The position numbers and the translations under genes are program-made. Below, piece by piece: positions 50,801 to 59,326 of a DNA stretch of 64,000 nt (positions are counted from its first letter, which is position 1; each line of letters begins with the position of its first letter). Source of the DNA: Halocatena halophila (GTDB lineage Archaea > Halobacteriota > Halobacteria > Halobacteriales > Haloarculaceae); the NCBI GenBank assembly GCA_027563145.1, contig CP071309.1, positions 20,897-84,896 on the forward strand, given 5' to 3'. A model generated the notes under the pieces. The model saw only the letters and a program-made list of their open reading frames with translations. It was not told the DNA's origin and did not search any database.

Positions 50801-51493
50801 ATGGACAATCTCCAGTTGACCATCGAATTGGGTTCGGGAGTGGCTCTAGGCTATCGATGGATTAACGGCGAAGGGATTGTCGCACGGCTGGCGCTGATTG
50901 ATGCCGTCGGCCGAGAGTTCGATGACTACGTTGCTCGGATGGATGACTCTGGCCCAATCGATCTCCGTGAAGAGGGCATCATCGAAACTGGATTAGACTA
51001 CACGGATGGGATCGCTCATGCATCCGTCTCACAGTTGGATACGGATCGGACCGTAGAGACGACATTGTACAGTAGCTACGATAAGGTGCGAGCCCACTCT
51101 GTCCGAAGCAATCGTCCACGATCAAAAATCCCGATCGGCGGCGGACAGTTCAAATCTCGAATGATCGATATCATCTACCAGCCAGCTCGTCGTTGCACGT
51201 TTTACTTCCGGGGTGATCGGGAGCGACTCGAACAACTCTTCGAGAAGCATTTCACGGATCTTGGGAAGAAAACCAGTGCAGGGTTCGGCCGAGTTCAGGA
51301 CTGGGGCTTCCGAACGATCGACGCGGACTACTCTGTCATACATCCAACTGAAGACGTTGCAATGCGTCCGATACCGGTCGAGCAGTTGGACTGGTCAGCT
51401 GATACAGAGACGCTCACGTACAAGACACCATATCATTATCGGCGATGGGCGCGCGAGTGTGCGCCACCAGGAGTGAAGGTGTCCGGATGGTAG
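50801..51493 (+). CDS. csf3: Csf3 (Cas5-family) subunit
   Basis: 230 residues. LQLTIELGSGVALGYRWINGEGIVARL matches the start of Csf3, a Cas5-like RAMP. FTDLGKKTSAGFGRVQDW (about 150-167) is the Gly-rich closing motif. Csf3 binds the 5' crRNA handle. Its end overlaps the cysH gene. Confidence 0.65.
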   Translation: MDNLQLTIELGSGVALGYRWINGEGIVARLALIDAVGREFDDYVARMDDSGPIDLREEGIIETGLDYTDGIAHASVSQLDTDRTVETTLYSSYDKVRAHSVRSNRPRSKIPIGGGQFKSRMIDIIYQPARRCTFYFRGDRERLEQLFEKHFTDLGKKTSAGFGRVQDWGFRTIDADYSVIHPTEDVAMRPIPVEQLDWSADTETLTYKTPYHYRRWARECAPPGVKVSGW

Positions 51494-52305
51494 AGCATCC
51501 GGACCCGTCACCGATCGAGCTCGGCGATGGTGTCGATGGGATGCCCGAGCGGACTCGTCGGGCGTTTCAGTCTCATGCTGATCAGCAGCTCGACCGAGTC
51601 CAAGAGACACTATCGGAGATCGAACGTGTCTATCGATCCGATCCGACGGCTGTGGTTTCCTGTTCCGGTGGCAAGGATTCGATGGCGCTGTTAGCGCTTG
51701 CCGACATGGCTGATTGCGATCATCGTGTCTTCCATTGGGACTGGGGGAGCCGGTTGATTCCAAGAGAGATCGCACAGCAACTCGTGGACAATATCCGGCA
51801 GTTCGTTCCAGACGACCGGCTGTATGTGGCGTCACGAGGATATGCCCAAGTGGTACGATATCCCCAAGCCGACGGATTTTGGCATACCCTCGTTCACGGT
51901 GATGACATCTCCGACTCGGATGGGAGCTTGGCACGACAGGCTGGAGCGTTACGCCGTGCCGATCACGTTGGGATTCAGATCCTCGGCCTCCGATCGCAGG
52001 AGAGCGGCAAACGAGCTCGGAAGCTTGAGCAGAGTGGGCTATTCGGTGAATCCCTCGATCAACCAGCAGCGTTTCCGATACGAGAGTGGTCAGCTCGCGA
52101 CGTGTGGGCATTTATCGTCGATTGGGAGATCCCATATCCTGACCACTACGATCGAGCGGCAACGGTGATCGGTAACGGTGGACCTCGCTCATACGAACGA
52201 GCGCGGTTTACAACGTTCCATGACCCAGAGTTCGAGGATCTCGCTGGAGCTGTGATGGGTATTGCTGAGTGGAGAACGAAAAACAAATTGCAAAAACGTC
52301 GGTAG
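51487..52305 (+). CDS. CysH-like PP-loop ATPase of the csf operon
   Basis: 272 residues. The PP-loop SGGKDS (60-65) identifies the adenylyl/PAPS-reductase superfamily, confirmed by a downstream LRSQESGKR segment. A cysH-like gene is the hallmark accessory of type IV-B operons. It starts inside the csf3 stop (ATGGTAG). The C-terminal Cys of true PAPS reductases is not seen, so it may modify nucleic acid or act otherwise. Confidence 0.75.
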   Translation: MVEHPDPSPIELGDGVDGMPERTRRAFQSHADQQLDRVQETLSEIERVYRSDPTAVVSCSGGKDSMALLALADMADCDHRVFHWDWGSRLIPREIAQQLVDNIRQFVPDDRLYVASRGYAQVVRYPQADGFWHTLVHGDDISDSDGSLARQAGALRRADHVGIQILGLRSQESGKRARKLEQSGLFGESLDQPAAFPIREWSARDVWAFIVDWEIPYPDHYDRAATVIGNGGPRSYERARFTTFHDPEFEDLAGAVMGIAEWRTKNKLQKRR

Positions 52306-52369
52306 TGTACCACATCTTTTTAGATAGTATTCCACAGCTTTTAAGCCGGTGTGGTACAGACTGTGGTAT

Positions 52370-52531
52370 GTGAGTGGGTATAAGGAATTTATCGAAGTCG
52401 ATGTTAACGCTGAGAACGTTGTCCTACTTGACGAGGAACGGACTGTCGATTCGAATGGCCGGATTTCGGTTGGTCGCGACAAGTCCGGCGAATCGTTTGA
52501 GAAGATCATCCTAGTCAGGGAGGAGAATTAA
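52370..52531 (+). CDS. Small AbrB-like protein
   Basis: 53 residues from GTG 52370: SNGRISVGRDKSGE resembles the motif of the proteins at 14040 and 25047. Upstream, TGTACCACA and TGTGGTACA form an inverted repeat around a TTTTAAG TATA-like box, a probable operator. Possibly autoregulates the operon 52370-55627. Confidence 0.5.
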   Translation: MSGYKEFIEVDVNAENVVLLDEERTVDSNGRISVGRDKSGESFEKIILVREEN

Positions 52532-53256
52532 TGGCACTCAAAAACAACTACGAAGGCGAACTGGAGAGTATCGAGGACGGCTACTATTACGTCTGTGAGG
52601 GCAATCAGACCACCCAGACGATGGCCGTCGCGGACCTGGAACGCCCCGCCCAGGCCGAGCAGGTGCGACAGTTGCTCCCTGACGTGGTCGAGATTGTCTA
52701 TTCGGATCCACCATGGGATCCAGGCAACCGCAAATACTGGCGGACTCACGCCGACGCCGAGCACGACGGTGACTACGATCGGTTCTTAGATGCCTGGTGT
52801 GGGATCATTGGGGAGTGCATCGAAGAGCGTGGAACACGGTTTGTCTGCTCTGAACAGTCGAATGACGACGACAATCGTCAGCTGATGCTCGATGCGGTTG
52901 AGCGGACTAGCACGTGGACGCTCCCGCTCAAGGGCGAGTACACGGTCTACTATGGTTCGCCGGGGAGCCGGTCGCGTCAGCGACCGAACAAGCTTCTCTA
53001 CTTCGGCGAAGAGGAGCTCGCCACTGATCCGTCCGGGCTCGACGGTGAACCAATGACGATTCGTGCGTGCGCTGGGCTCGACGTCGAGCCGGGCTCCACT
53101 GTGTTCGATCCCTGCATGGGGAAGGGCATGACGAGTCGGATGGCGCTGTATTACCAGTGGGACTGTTTTGGTACGGAGATCAATCCGAAGCGGCTCGGAA
53201 AGACCCTCACGTGGCTTGAACGCAAGGACTTTGAGGTGACGGAGCACCAGCTATGA
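52531..53256 (+). CDS. N4/N6 DNA methyltransferase (beta-type order)
   Basis: 241 residues. The catalytic DPPW (59-62) precedes the AdoMet motif FDPCMGKGMTSR (about 191-202), followed by GTEINPK. This is the order of beta-class N4-cytosine or N6-adenine methylases. TAATG overlap couples it to the AbrB-like gene. It is the third DNA methylase in the window. Target unknown. Confidence 0.8.
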   Translation: MALKNNYEGELESIEDGYYYVCEGNQTTQTMAVADLERPAQAEQVRQLLPDVVEIVYSDPPWDPGNRKYWRTHADAEHDGDYDRFLDAWCGIIGECIEERGTRFVCSEQSNDDDNRQLMLDAVERTSTWTLPLKGEYTVYYGSPGSRSRQRPNKLLYFGEEELATDPSGLDGEPMTIRACAGLDVEPGSTVFDPCMGKGMTSRMALYYQWDCFGTEINPKRLGKTLTWLERKDFEVTEHQL

Positions 53257-53777
53257 CGCAAAAACAGACTGGGATGAGCCACCCCTGCATGGACCCCCAG
53301 CTCGTACACAAGGAAGACATCGAAGCAAACGATTACAATCCCAATCGGGTGCCAGACCCTGAGCTGAGGGGATTAGAAAAATCGATCCGTTCCAATGGCA
53401 TGACTATGCCGATAGTCACGTTCAAGCGTGACGACGAGACCTACGAGATTGTCGATGGTTTCCATAGATATCTCGTACTCACAGAGTGGATTGGTGAAGA
53501 CTGGATCCCGGTTTCTGTTATCGATAAGCCCCTCGGCGAGCGAATGATGGCCACTGTTGAGCACAATGCATTCCGGGGCGATCATAAAACAGAATTGATG
53601 GGGTCACTTGTCGAATCGCTTGAGGAGGAAGGATTCACCCCAGAGGAGATCGCTGAGGAACTCGAGAAGGAGAAAGAGGAGATCATTCGCTTGAAACAGG
53701 TCGTGGGTGCTGCGGATGAGATGGCAGCCGATCAGTACGGCCAGTCATGGGGTGTCCAGGATGACGACGAGTCCTAA
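53253..53777 (+). CDS. ParB-like (IbrB-like) nuclease-fold protein
   Basis: 174 residues. LVHKEDIEANDYNPNRVPDPELRGLEKSIRSNG ... VDGFHRYLV (about 67-74) is the ParB/Srx N-terminal domain; an HTH-like helix and acidic coil follow. It is not next to parA, so it is unlikely to be the partition partner. ParB-like and PAPS-reductase-like genes often travel together (IbrB/IbrA). Confidence 0.7.
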   Translation: MTQKQTGMSHPCMDPQLVHKEDIEANDYNPNRVPDPELRGLEKSIRSNGMTMPIVTFKRDDETYEIVDGFHRYLVLTEWIGEDWIPVSVIDKPLGERMMATVEHNAFRGDHKTELMGSLVESLEEEGFTPEEIAEELEKEKEEIIRLKQVVGAADEMAADQYGQSWGVQDDDES

Positions 53778-54546
53778 GATTATCCTCACCCAGTCTCCAC
53801 GATATTGCGATGCCTCTCGATGGGACGAACCGCTGTGCATCCACAAGTCGGGGGGGATCGTGGGCTGTGACTCCGTTCCCCTTGACGAGTTCGCAACCGA
53901 TCCACGAGGCCACCTGGAGAACTATGAGACAGCTGTCTTTGTCGGCCTAACGGAGATGATGACGCCGTCGAACCGAACGGATGACGTTTGGGAGTTTACG
54001 TTCAATCAGATGGATATGCCAACGGTTTCCGTCGATCGACTGCTCTTCAAAACCGATCCGTGGCGCTCATGGTTCCACTTCGGGCTCGTCAATGCAAAAT
54101 ACCGTGACTATACGTACAGCTATCTAGCTGAGTCGGATTACGAACAGTTCTTTAATGGAAAAACGGAGGACAACCCGTTCTCGTTGGAGGAAATCCAGAA
54201 GTGGGGCGACGGCGTGATTGAATCACAGTACAGCCAGTACTTCCGGACGTTCGATGTGAGTGTCGATTACGAGGCGGATCCTTCGGAGGAGTTCGAATAC
54301 TCCGAGCTGCTTGACGATCTCTTTCAGGAGAAAAACACAATCGGCCAGGTGCGTCGAGCGCTGGAAGACTACTGCGATGACATCCACCCTGACCGGTATC
54401 TACCGAAACGCTATCAGCTCTTCCGAGGGGAAACAGAATGGGAATTGAGTATCACGAACCTCCCGATCGACCAGTGGAAGGCTTCGTACCTCCAGGAGCT
54501 CGTGGATCTCACGGATAGTATTGCGGAGGTGTTCTATGACGAATAG
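53761..54546 (+). CDS. Unknown protein of the ParB/PAPS-reductase operon
   Basis: 261 residues from ATG 53761, overlapping the previous gene. Aromatic-rich (FEFTFNQMDMPTVSVDRLLFKTDPWRSWFHFGL). No motif. It is sandwiched between ParB-like and IbrA-like genes, so it probably takes part in the same modification pathway. Confidence 0.6.
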   Translation: MTTSPKIILTQSPRYCDASRWDEPLCIHKSGGIVGCDSVPLDEFATDPRGHLENYETAVFVGLTEMMTPSNRTDDVWEFTFNQMDMPTVSVDRLLFKTDPWRSWFHFGLVNAKYRDYTYSYLAESDYEQFFNGKTEDNPFSLEEIQKWGDGVIESQYSQYFRTFDVSVDYEADPSEEFEYSELLDDLFQEKNTIGQVRRALEDYCDDIHPDRYLPKRYQLFRGETEWELSITNLPIDQWKASYLQELVDLTDSIAEVFYDE

Positions 54547-55627
54547 AGTCGAGTATAAGGACCAGAATGTCCTTGAGGCGGCTCGTGACCGGGTCAGCTT
54601 GATTTTCGATGAATTCGAAAACGTCGTCGTCTCGATCTCCGGCGGCAAGGACAGCACCGTTCTCTTTCATCTATGCTATGAGGAGGCGGTCCGTCGCGAT
54701 CGCGAGCTCGGTGCGTTCTTTCTCGACCAGGAGGCCGAATACCAAGCGACAATCGATCAGATCCAGCACCTGATGTCTATGGATGGAGTCGAACCGTACT
54801 GGTATCAAGTCCCCTATGACATGACGAATGCAACGTCGTTCGACGAGTACCATCTCCGTGCTTGGGGAGAGGGAGAAGACTGGATGCGAAAGAAGGACGA
54901 TCTCGCGATCCACTCCGTCGACGACGATTATCCTGAACGGTTCTACCCGTTCATGGAGTGGTTTGAGCAGCAGATGCCGCCGAACACGGCGATGATGGTG
55001 GGGTTGCGCTCGAAAGAGTCGATGAACCGCTTCCGGTCAGTAACGAAGAACAGCGGTTATCAGGACATCCCCTGGACGACTGAAACCACAGGAGAGGAGA
55101 CCTACCGAGTGTATCCTATATTCGATTGGCGGTTCGGGGATGTGTGGAAGTTCATCTCCGATAAAAATCTACAGTATAACAAGATCTATGACTACATGTA
55201 TGCGGATGACGGCATCAATAAGCGGAAAATGCGGGTCTCGAACCTGATCCACGAGAAGTCGTTTCAGGCGATTCGAAATCTGCGGAAATACGAACCTGAA
55301 ACTTTCAACAAGCTCACTGAGCGTCTGGGTGGGGTTCACTTCGCATCAATATACGTCAATCGAGAGAATGCTCTATCTGCCGACAAGCTTCCGGAGGCCT
55401 TCGATTCGTGGAAGGAATATCGGGACTATCTCTTGGAGACGACGCCGACCGATAAGATTGATCGGTTCAAAGAGCGGTTCGAGGACCAGCCTAATCGCAA
55501 GCCAGTCCACAAAGCTCAGTGTAAACAGATGCTCATCAACGACTGGGAGAACAACGTTTCCGTCACACGGAAGGGTATTGACGAGAGTAAGGAACAGGTA
55601 TGGCGAAGCCGTCTGGAAATTAAATAA
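54536..55627 (+). CDS. PAPS-reductase-like (IbrA/DndC-like) sulfurtransferase
   Basis: 363 residues. PP-loop SGGKDS (35-40), a GLRSKESMNRF segment and a C-terminal DWRFGDVWKFI domain fit DUF3440-like IbrA proteins. PP-loop proteins of this type activate ATP and transfer sulfur; DndC of DNA phosphorothioation is related. Only 2.2 kb separates it from the CysH-like protein. Confidence 0.75.
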   Translation: MTNRVEYKDQNVLEAARDRVSLIFDEFENVVVSISGGKDSTVLFHLCYEEAVRRDRELGAFFLDQEAEYQATIDQIQHLMSMDGVEPYWYQVPYDMTNATSFDEYHLRAWGEGEDWMRKKDDLAIHSVDDDYPERFYPFMEWFEQQMPPNTAMMVGLRSKESMNRFRSVTKNSGYQDIPWTTETTGEETYRVYPIFDWRFGDVWKFISDKNLQYNKIYDYMYADDGINKRKMRVSNLIHEKSFQAIRNLRKYEPETFNKLTERLGGVHFASIYVNRENALSADKLPEAFDSWKEYRDYLLETTPTDKIDRFKERFEDQPNRKPVHKAQCKQMLINDWENNVSVTRKGIDESKEQVWRSRLEIK

Positions 55628-55721
55628 TCAAAATCATTGAATTATATTATTGAAGAAGAAATTTTATACAGTTTTAATGCACGATCGTGAAATATATATG
55701 GGTGGCAGTCCAAAAATTGTC

Positions 55722-56000
55722 ATGTCCGAAGATTCCGATCAGGGATCGAATGATGAACAGTCGGCCGGAGCGGATGCATTCTCTGGCGAACGTGCTGACT
55801 TGGCAGGTAGTGCCGTTAGAGCAAATTCAGGTCGTAATGAGGTAGTTAACGACTCCGGTAGGGTGGAAAAATCTGGTGAGAAGGAACCACGAGATATTAT
55901 TTCCCCCTCTGCAGAGGATATCAGTATTTCAGAAGCTGTTGATCCAGATGCTCCTTCAAATCAAGTAAGTGATGGCGGATCTGACGGATCGGACGAATAA
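55722..56000 (+). CDS. Ser/Glu-rich disordered protein
   Basis: 92 residues from ATG 55722, acidic and low-complexity, no fold. A start at 55650 would add 24 AT-rich codons. It overlaps no neighbour except a shadow frame. Function unknown. Confidence 0.4.
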   Translation: MSEDSDQGSNDEQSAGADAFSGERADLAGSAVRANSGRNEVVNDSGRVEKSGEKEPRDIISPSAEDISISEAVDPDAPSNQVSDGGSDGSDE

Positions 56001-56028
56001 AACACAAAATTTTTGTAGCTTTTCATAT

Positions 56029-56706
56029 ATGCCATTGCCTAAAAACGTATTATTGTATGCTGTATTGATTGCTCCAGGTTTTGTGTCTGTGATGGCAGCT
56101 ATTAGCCTAGCTGCTATAGAAGATGAGAAATCGGAGTTCGTGATCTTGGTTTGGAGTATGGTTTCGAGCGTGATTATCGATACTACTGTATTTGGTGTGT
56201 ATCAATGGATTTACGAACCATTTTCTAATTTTAGCGATTTAACTAATTTCTTTTTCACACCTCACTTCAGAACTGACCTCATCGGTTTAATATTTATATT
56301 TTCTATATTTGTTGGTGTTTTATACTCTATTATTATTTTGGTGGATCTGCCGGAGATATTACGAAACATTATACAATCAAAATTATCTACTAAATATAAT
56401 CCGAACCAACCATGGGAAAATTTCATGGAGGATGCTAATTCAATATTTATCAAAACTACTGAAGGTGAATTATTTTATGGAGGTGTGAAAGAGTGGAGCC
56501 GTGCAGGCCGACCCCGGGAGGTCCGAATTTTTGCACCTGAACGATATAATGAAGCTAAAAAGGATTTTGAGCCAATTGGGAGAGGGGAGATGTTATTTTT
56601 GGATGATGCCATCGAGAGGATCGATATTCTACAATATAGGAAGGCACAACCTAGGTGGAAAGAGCATTGGATCTTACAGAAAATTAGAGGTGCTCTAGAT
56701 TCATGA
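56029..56706 (+). CDS. Membrane protein, DUF6338-like
   Basis: 225 residues. Three hydrophobic segments (about 5-25, 35-60, 80-105) are followed by a soluble C-terminal domain with TTEGELFYGGVKEWSRAGRPREVRIFAPE...IERIDIL, the pattern of DUF6338. AT-rich coding sequence suggests recent acquisition. Function unknown. Confidence 0.6.
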   Translation: MPLPKNVLLYAVLIAPGFVSVMAAISLAAIEDEKSEFVILVWSMVSSVIIDTTVFGVYQWIYEPFSNFSDLTNFFFTPHFRTDLIGLIFIFSIFVGVLYSIIILVDLPEILRNIIQSKLSTKYNPNQPWENFMEDANSIFIKTTEGELFYGGVKEWSRAGRPREVRIFAPERYNEAKKDFEPIGRGEMLFLDDAIERIDILQYRKAQPRWKEHWILQKIRGALDS

Positions 56707-56790
56707 GCGTCCCTCCTTGCTGGCATCCATCATACCAGTTGGTGAGTGATAATAGTGTCGACGCCTAGTATCTGTATAGTAGAATACCGT

Positions 56791-57033
56791 TTATAGCTTC
56801 AGTCCGTCCGCCGTTTCGATTTCCATCTCCTCCGGGATCGAGCTGGGATTGACCTCCCTCACTCGGGAGATGTTTCGTACGTTCCGACTGTTCAGCAACC
56901 ACTGTTCAGCCGTCAATTCATTTTTGGCTTCTACATAGAAGAGCCGTTCATCATCGATGATCGATCCATCGATGGTTTCGATTCTTTTGCTATTGTCATC
57001 AAACAGGAGCGCTTTCAGTTCGAAGACACCCAT
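56791..57033 (-). CDS. Small hypothetical protein
   Basis: 80 residues, acidic, beta-rich. No motif. Lies alone between two AT-rich intergenic stretches. Confidence 0.5.
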   Translation of the reverse strand: MGVFELKALLFDDNSKRIETIDGSIIDDERLFYVEAKNELTAEQWLLNSRNVRNISRVREVNPSSIPEEMEIETADGLKL

Positions 57034-57069
57034 AATATGTGTGCAATTGGATACCTTATAGTCGTTGTC

Positions 57070-57168
57070 CTACTCGGTAAACTCGTCGCTCTCCTGTGAT
57101 TGCGTATAGGCTGTTAGTACAGCTGTATCAGTTTCGAGACCCATCTCAAACTCCGAACGACCATACAT
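57070..57168 (-). CDS. Tiny hypothetical protein
   Basis: 32 residues (begins MYGRSEFEMGLETDTA), 37 nt upstream of the start of the gene at 56791. Coding potential is weak. The remaining gap to 57331 is AT-rich with TATA-like words. Confidence 0.3.
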   Translation of the reverse strand: MYGRSEFEMGLETDTAVLTAYTQSQESDEFTE

Positions 57169-57331
57169 TCAATTGGTACGAAATTAATACTAGGTTTACC
57201 CACAAATAATACACATATATTTGTTATCAGAAATAATATTTACGACAGGCAAAAAGACTTTATTATAGTAACTGTAAATAATGTGTGTAGTAAAAAGCAG
57301 TGAAACAACACACACACAAAATAAATTAACC

Positions 57332-57550
57332 ATGACTAAAATTCATATAGACGCCCTGGATGAATCAGGCACGATTGACGTGTTTGTCACTGTACCGGAA
57401 TCAGTTTACAAGAAAGCTGAGGCAAGGTGTGAAAAACAGCAGGCAGATGGGCTCCAAACAGACATTACAGATAATCTGTTTGACCTGCTACCGGTTACAC
57501 CCCGATATGTAACTACTGATGGGGAAGAAATCAAATCTGAATCAACGTAA
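57332..57550 (+). CDS. Small hypothetical protein
   Basis: 72 residues from ATG 57332, helical centre with one Cys, converging end to end with the RHH gene at 57551. Function unknown. Confidence 0.5.
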   Translation: MTKIHIDALDESGTIDVFVTVPESVYKKAEARCEKQQADGLQTDITDNLFDLLPVTPRYVTTDGEEIKSEST

Positions 57551-57850
57551 CTAGTCCTCGTCGGTAAGATACTGCTCAAGTGCAGTACGGACCACTTTCG
57601 ATCGTGAAACCTGGTCAGGTTCCCTCCCTCGCGCTGTTTCTAACTTCTCTGCAAGATCACTAGGGATCTTCAAAATGATATGGTCCCTATCATCCTCGTC
57701 GGTGAGATACTGCTCGAGTGCGGTACGAATCACTTCTGATCGTGGCACCTTGTACGGTCCAGATCGTCTTTCCCGCTCTTCTTCCAACTTATTTGCAAGG
57801 TTCCCCGAAAGCCGAAATGTGATACGCTTACCATCATTAACGTCAGACAT
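57551..57850 (-). CDS. Tandem ribbon-helix-helix protein
   Basis: 99 residues from ATG 57850. Two ~45-residue repeats, each a ribbon (RITFRLS / HIILKIP) and helices ending in RSEVIRTALEQYLTDED / RSKVVRTALEQYLTDED. A single chain thus mimics an RHH dimer. The DNA of the two halves is also nearly identical at their 3' ends, so the duplication is recent. Confidence 0.72.
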   Translation of the reverse strand: MSDVNDGKRITFRLSGNLANKLEEERERRSGPYKVPRSEVIRTALEQYLTDEDDRDHIILKIPSDLAEKLETARGREPDQVSRSKVVRTALEQYLTDED

Positions 57851-57984
57851 GTCATGCTTGTCTTGGCATTCATGACGGATAAGCTTTTGCAGTTTCATTA
57901 CCTATATATGATTTAATTGTTCAACATTCTCGGCTATAACTTAGCAATGCCTTTATATTGTCTGACGGGTAAGACATAGATGAC

Positions 57985-58143
57985 ATGGAGGACAATGCGC
58001 TAAGTGATGATCTCCAACTTCGGTGTTCACCGGAACTGAAGCGGAACGTAAGGGTCAAAGCCGCCAAGCAGGGTATCCCAATGTCCGAATTGGTGCGTAG
58101 AATCCTGCGCGAGAATACAGAAGCTGTGGAGACTGAGAATTAA
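57985..58143 (+). CDS. Arc-like ribbon-helix-helix protein
   Basis: 52 residues. LQLRCSPELKRNVRVKAAKQGIPMSELVRRIL is a ribbon-helix-helix. A TATA-like TTTATATT about 27-34 nt upstream supports the start. Divergent from the tandem RHH gene. Confidence 0.65.
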   Translation: MEDNALSDDLQLRCSPELKRNVRVKAAKQGIPMSELVRRILRENTEAVETEN

Positions 58144-58146
58144 TGT

Positions 58147-58188
58147 CCTTCTGGAGAAGCCTCTCATCAGAGCACTTCTCTCAGAAGG
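58147..58188 (+). promoter_or_regulatory. Long mRNA hairpin before a coupled leader peptide
   Basis: CCTTCTGGAGAAG pairs with CTTCTCTCAGAAGG in one long stem. It lies between the RHH gene and the 19-residue frame at 58203. Confidence 0.6.
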
Positions 58189-58202
58189 TCCCGCCAAGGA
58201 CC

Positions 58203-58262
58203 ATGAACAAATATCAAACACACACTGAAATTGCTGGCGAAAAGTGGAGGGACGAATTGTGA
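58203..58262 (+). CDS. Leader peptide coupled to the zinc-protein operon
   Basis: 19 residues; the stop overlaps a GTG start (GTGA) of the next gene. The hairpin at 58147 precedes it. Confidence 0.4.
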   Translation: MNKYQTHTEIAGEKWRDEL

Positions 58263-58645
58263 CCTCCCCTTCCGAGTTGCAACTGGACGACGGCGTTATC
58301 GTCGATCAGGATGGGGATCAAAATGTCTGTTACAGTCCCCGGGGTCGAAACCCACCCCGGTTTCATCTGATCAACCCGGAATCGCTTGAGACTGGGAAGA
58401 TAAAACCGAAATGTACTGCCAGGAGGCACAATGGGGGTTGGCATTCCGCGAAGCGTGACCAAATCAACTCCCATCGGTCGATTTGCCACTCCTGTTCGGG
58501 GAAGGCTGACTTGTCGGATGGCGGATCCAAGTCCGCATACAGTACGCTTACCGATCTCTCGCCCAAGGAGTTCGACAAATTGGCCGAAATCGAAGGAAGC
58601 GCAGCCACAGAGATGTGGCTCCAGAAGAACGGGGGTGCCGAATGA
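58259..58645 (+). CDS. Zinc-binding hypothetical protein
   Basis: 128 residues from GTG 58259. CTARRHNGGWH and CHSC in the middle give a zinc site; the C-terminus is helical. It begins a run of tightly coupled small genes (58259-60579). Confidence 0.55.
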   Translation: MTSPSELQLDDGVIVDQDGDQNVCYSPRGRNPPRFHLINPESLETGKIKPKCTARRHNGGWHSAKRDQINSHRSICHSCSGKADLSDGGSKSAYSTLTDLSPKEFDKLAEIEGSAATEMWLQKNGGAE

Positions 58646-59013
58646 CCTGGGCGATCGTCGACGGTGATGACACCGAACAGAATCGGTTTGACGACGAAAA
58701 GGAGGCCCAGAACGAACGGGATATCCTCAAAGATCTCGACCCAAGTATCAAGCTCCAGAAGGTAGGGAAACCCACGCCCGACGCCGGAGATATCAATGTT
58801 GAATTCATCGAGATGTCCGACGACTGTTGCGGGGGTAACGAGGACTCGGACAGCGATAAAGACGACAGTCTGACTGTCAATGGCGAGGGCGGGGCACCGT
58901 ACAAACTCTGTCCAGGGTGTGGTAATCTCTCAGCGAGCTGTTACCGTTGTCCCGATCAGCAGTGTGGTATCGATCTGACGAATGTGAAATATTATCGAGG
59001 TGAAATGCCATGA
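58642..59013 (+). CDS. Zinc-ribbon hypothetical protein
   Basis: 123 residues. An acidic middle with a CC pair precedes CPGCGNLSASCYRCPDQQC (about 90-108), a compact zinc knuckle. Overlaps its neighbours by 4 nt. Confidence 0.6.
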   Translation: MTWAIVDGDDTEQNRFDDEKEAQNERDILKDLDPSIKLQKVGKPTPDAGDINVEFIEMSDDCCGGNEDSDSDKDDSLTVNGEGGAPYKLCPGCGNLSASCYRCPDQQCGIDLTNVKYYRGEMP

Positions 59014-59093
59014 CATGGAAAACAAAATCTGAGAATGGCCGCGTTACGAGCACATTCCGAAAGTCCATGCGTTCATATGATGGTGATCGCTGA
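59010..59093 (+). CDS. Tiny basic protein
   Basis: 27 residues, starts and ends by overlap with neighbours (ATGA, TGATG). Basic. Possibly a coupling mini-gene. Confidence 0.35.
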   Translation: MTWKTKSENGRVTSTFRKSMRSYDGDR

Positions 59094-59326
59094 TGCGCTT
59101 CCCCGGACTGATGTGGTTATTTATCATTGCCAGTGACCATCATCGATCACAAATAGACCGTTCAAGACGCCTCCACGTACAGGGGCAGATCGAAGACATC
59201 TTCGGAGACTCTGAGCAGTTCTGTGGATACGATCGCGTCGAAAGTGTGAGGATTGACGGAATATCTGAGAACGAGTGGATTCATGGCCCTGCCGTTGAGC
59301 TGCCGGCTACGGAGGTGGATTACTGA
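59093..59326 (+). CDS. Small hypothetical protein
   Basis: 77 residues with a hydrophobic N-terminal stretch (MWLFIIA) and acidic C-terminus. Overlaps neighbours by 1 nt (TGATG). Confidence 0.5.
   Translation: MRFPGLMWLFIIASDHHRSQIDRSRRLHVQGQIEDIFGDSEQFCGYDRVESVRIDGISENEWIHGPAVELPATEVDY

Noticed and set aside
53253..53777. ParB-like protein as the partition partner of ParA
   Set aside because: It lies 22 kb from parA in a methylase/PAPS-reductase operon; the gene at 31646 is directly coupled to parA.
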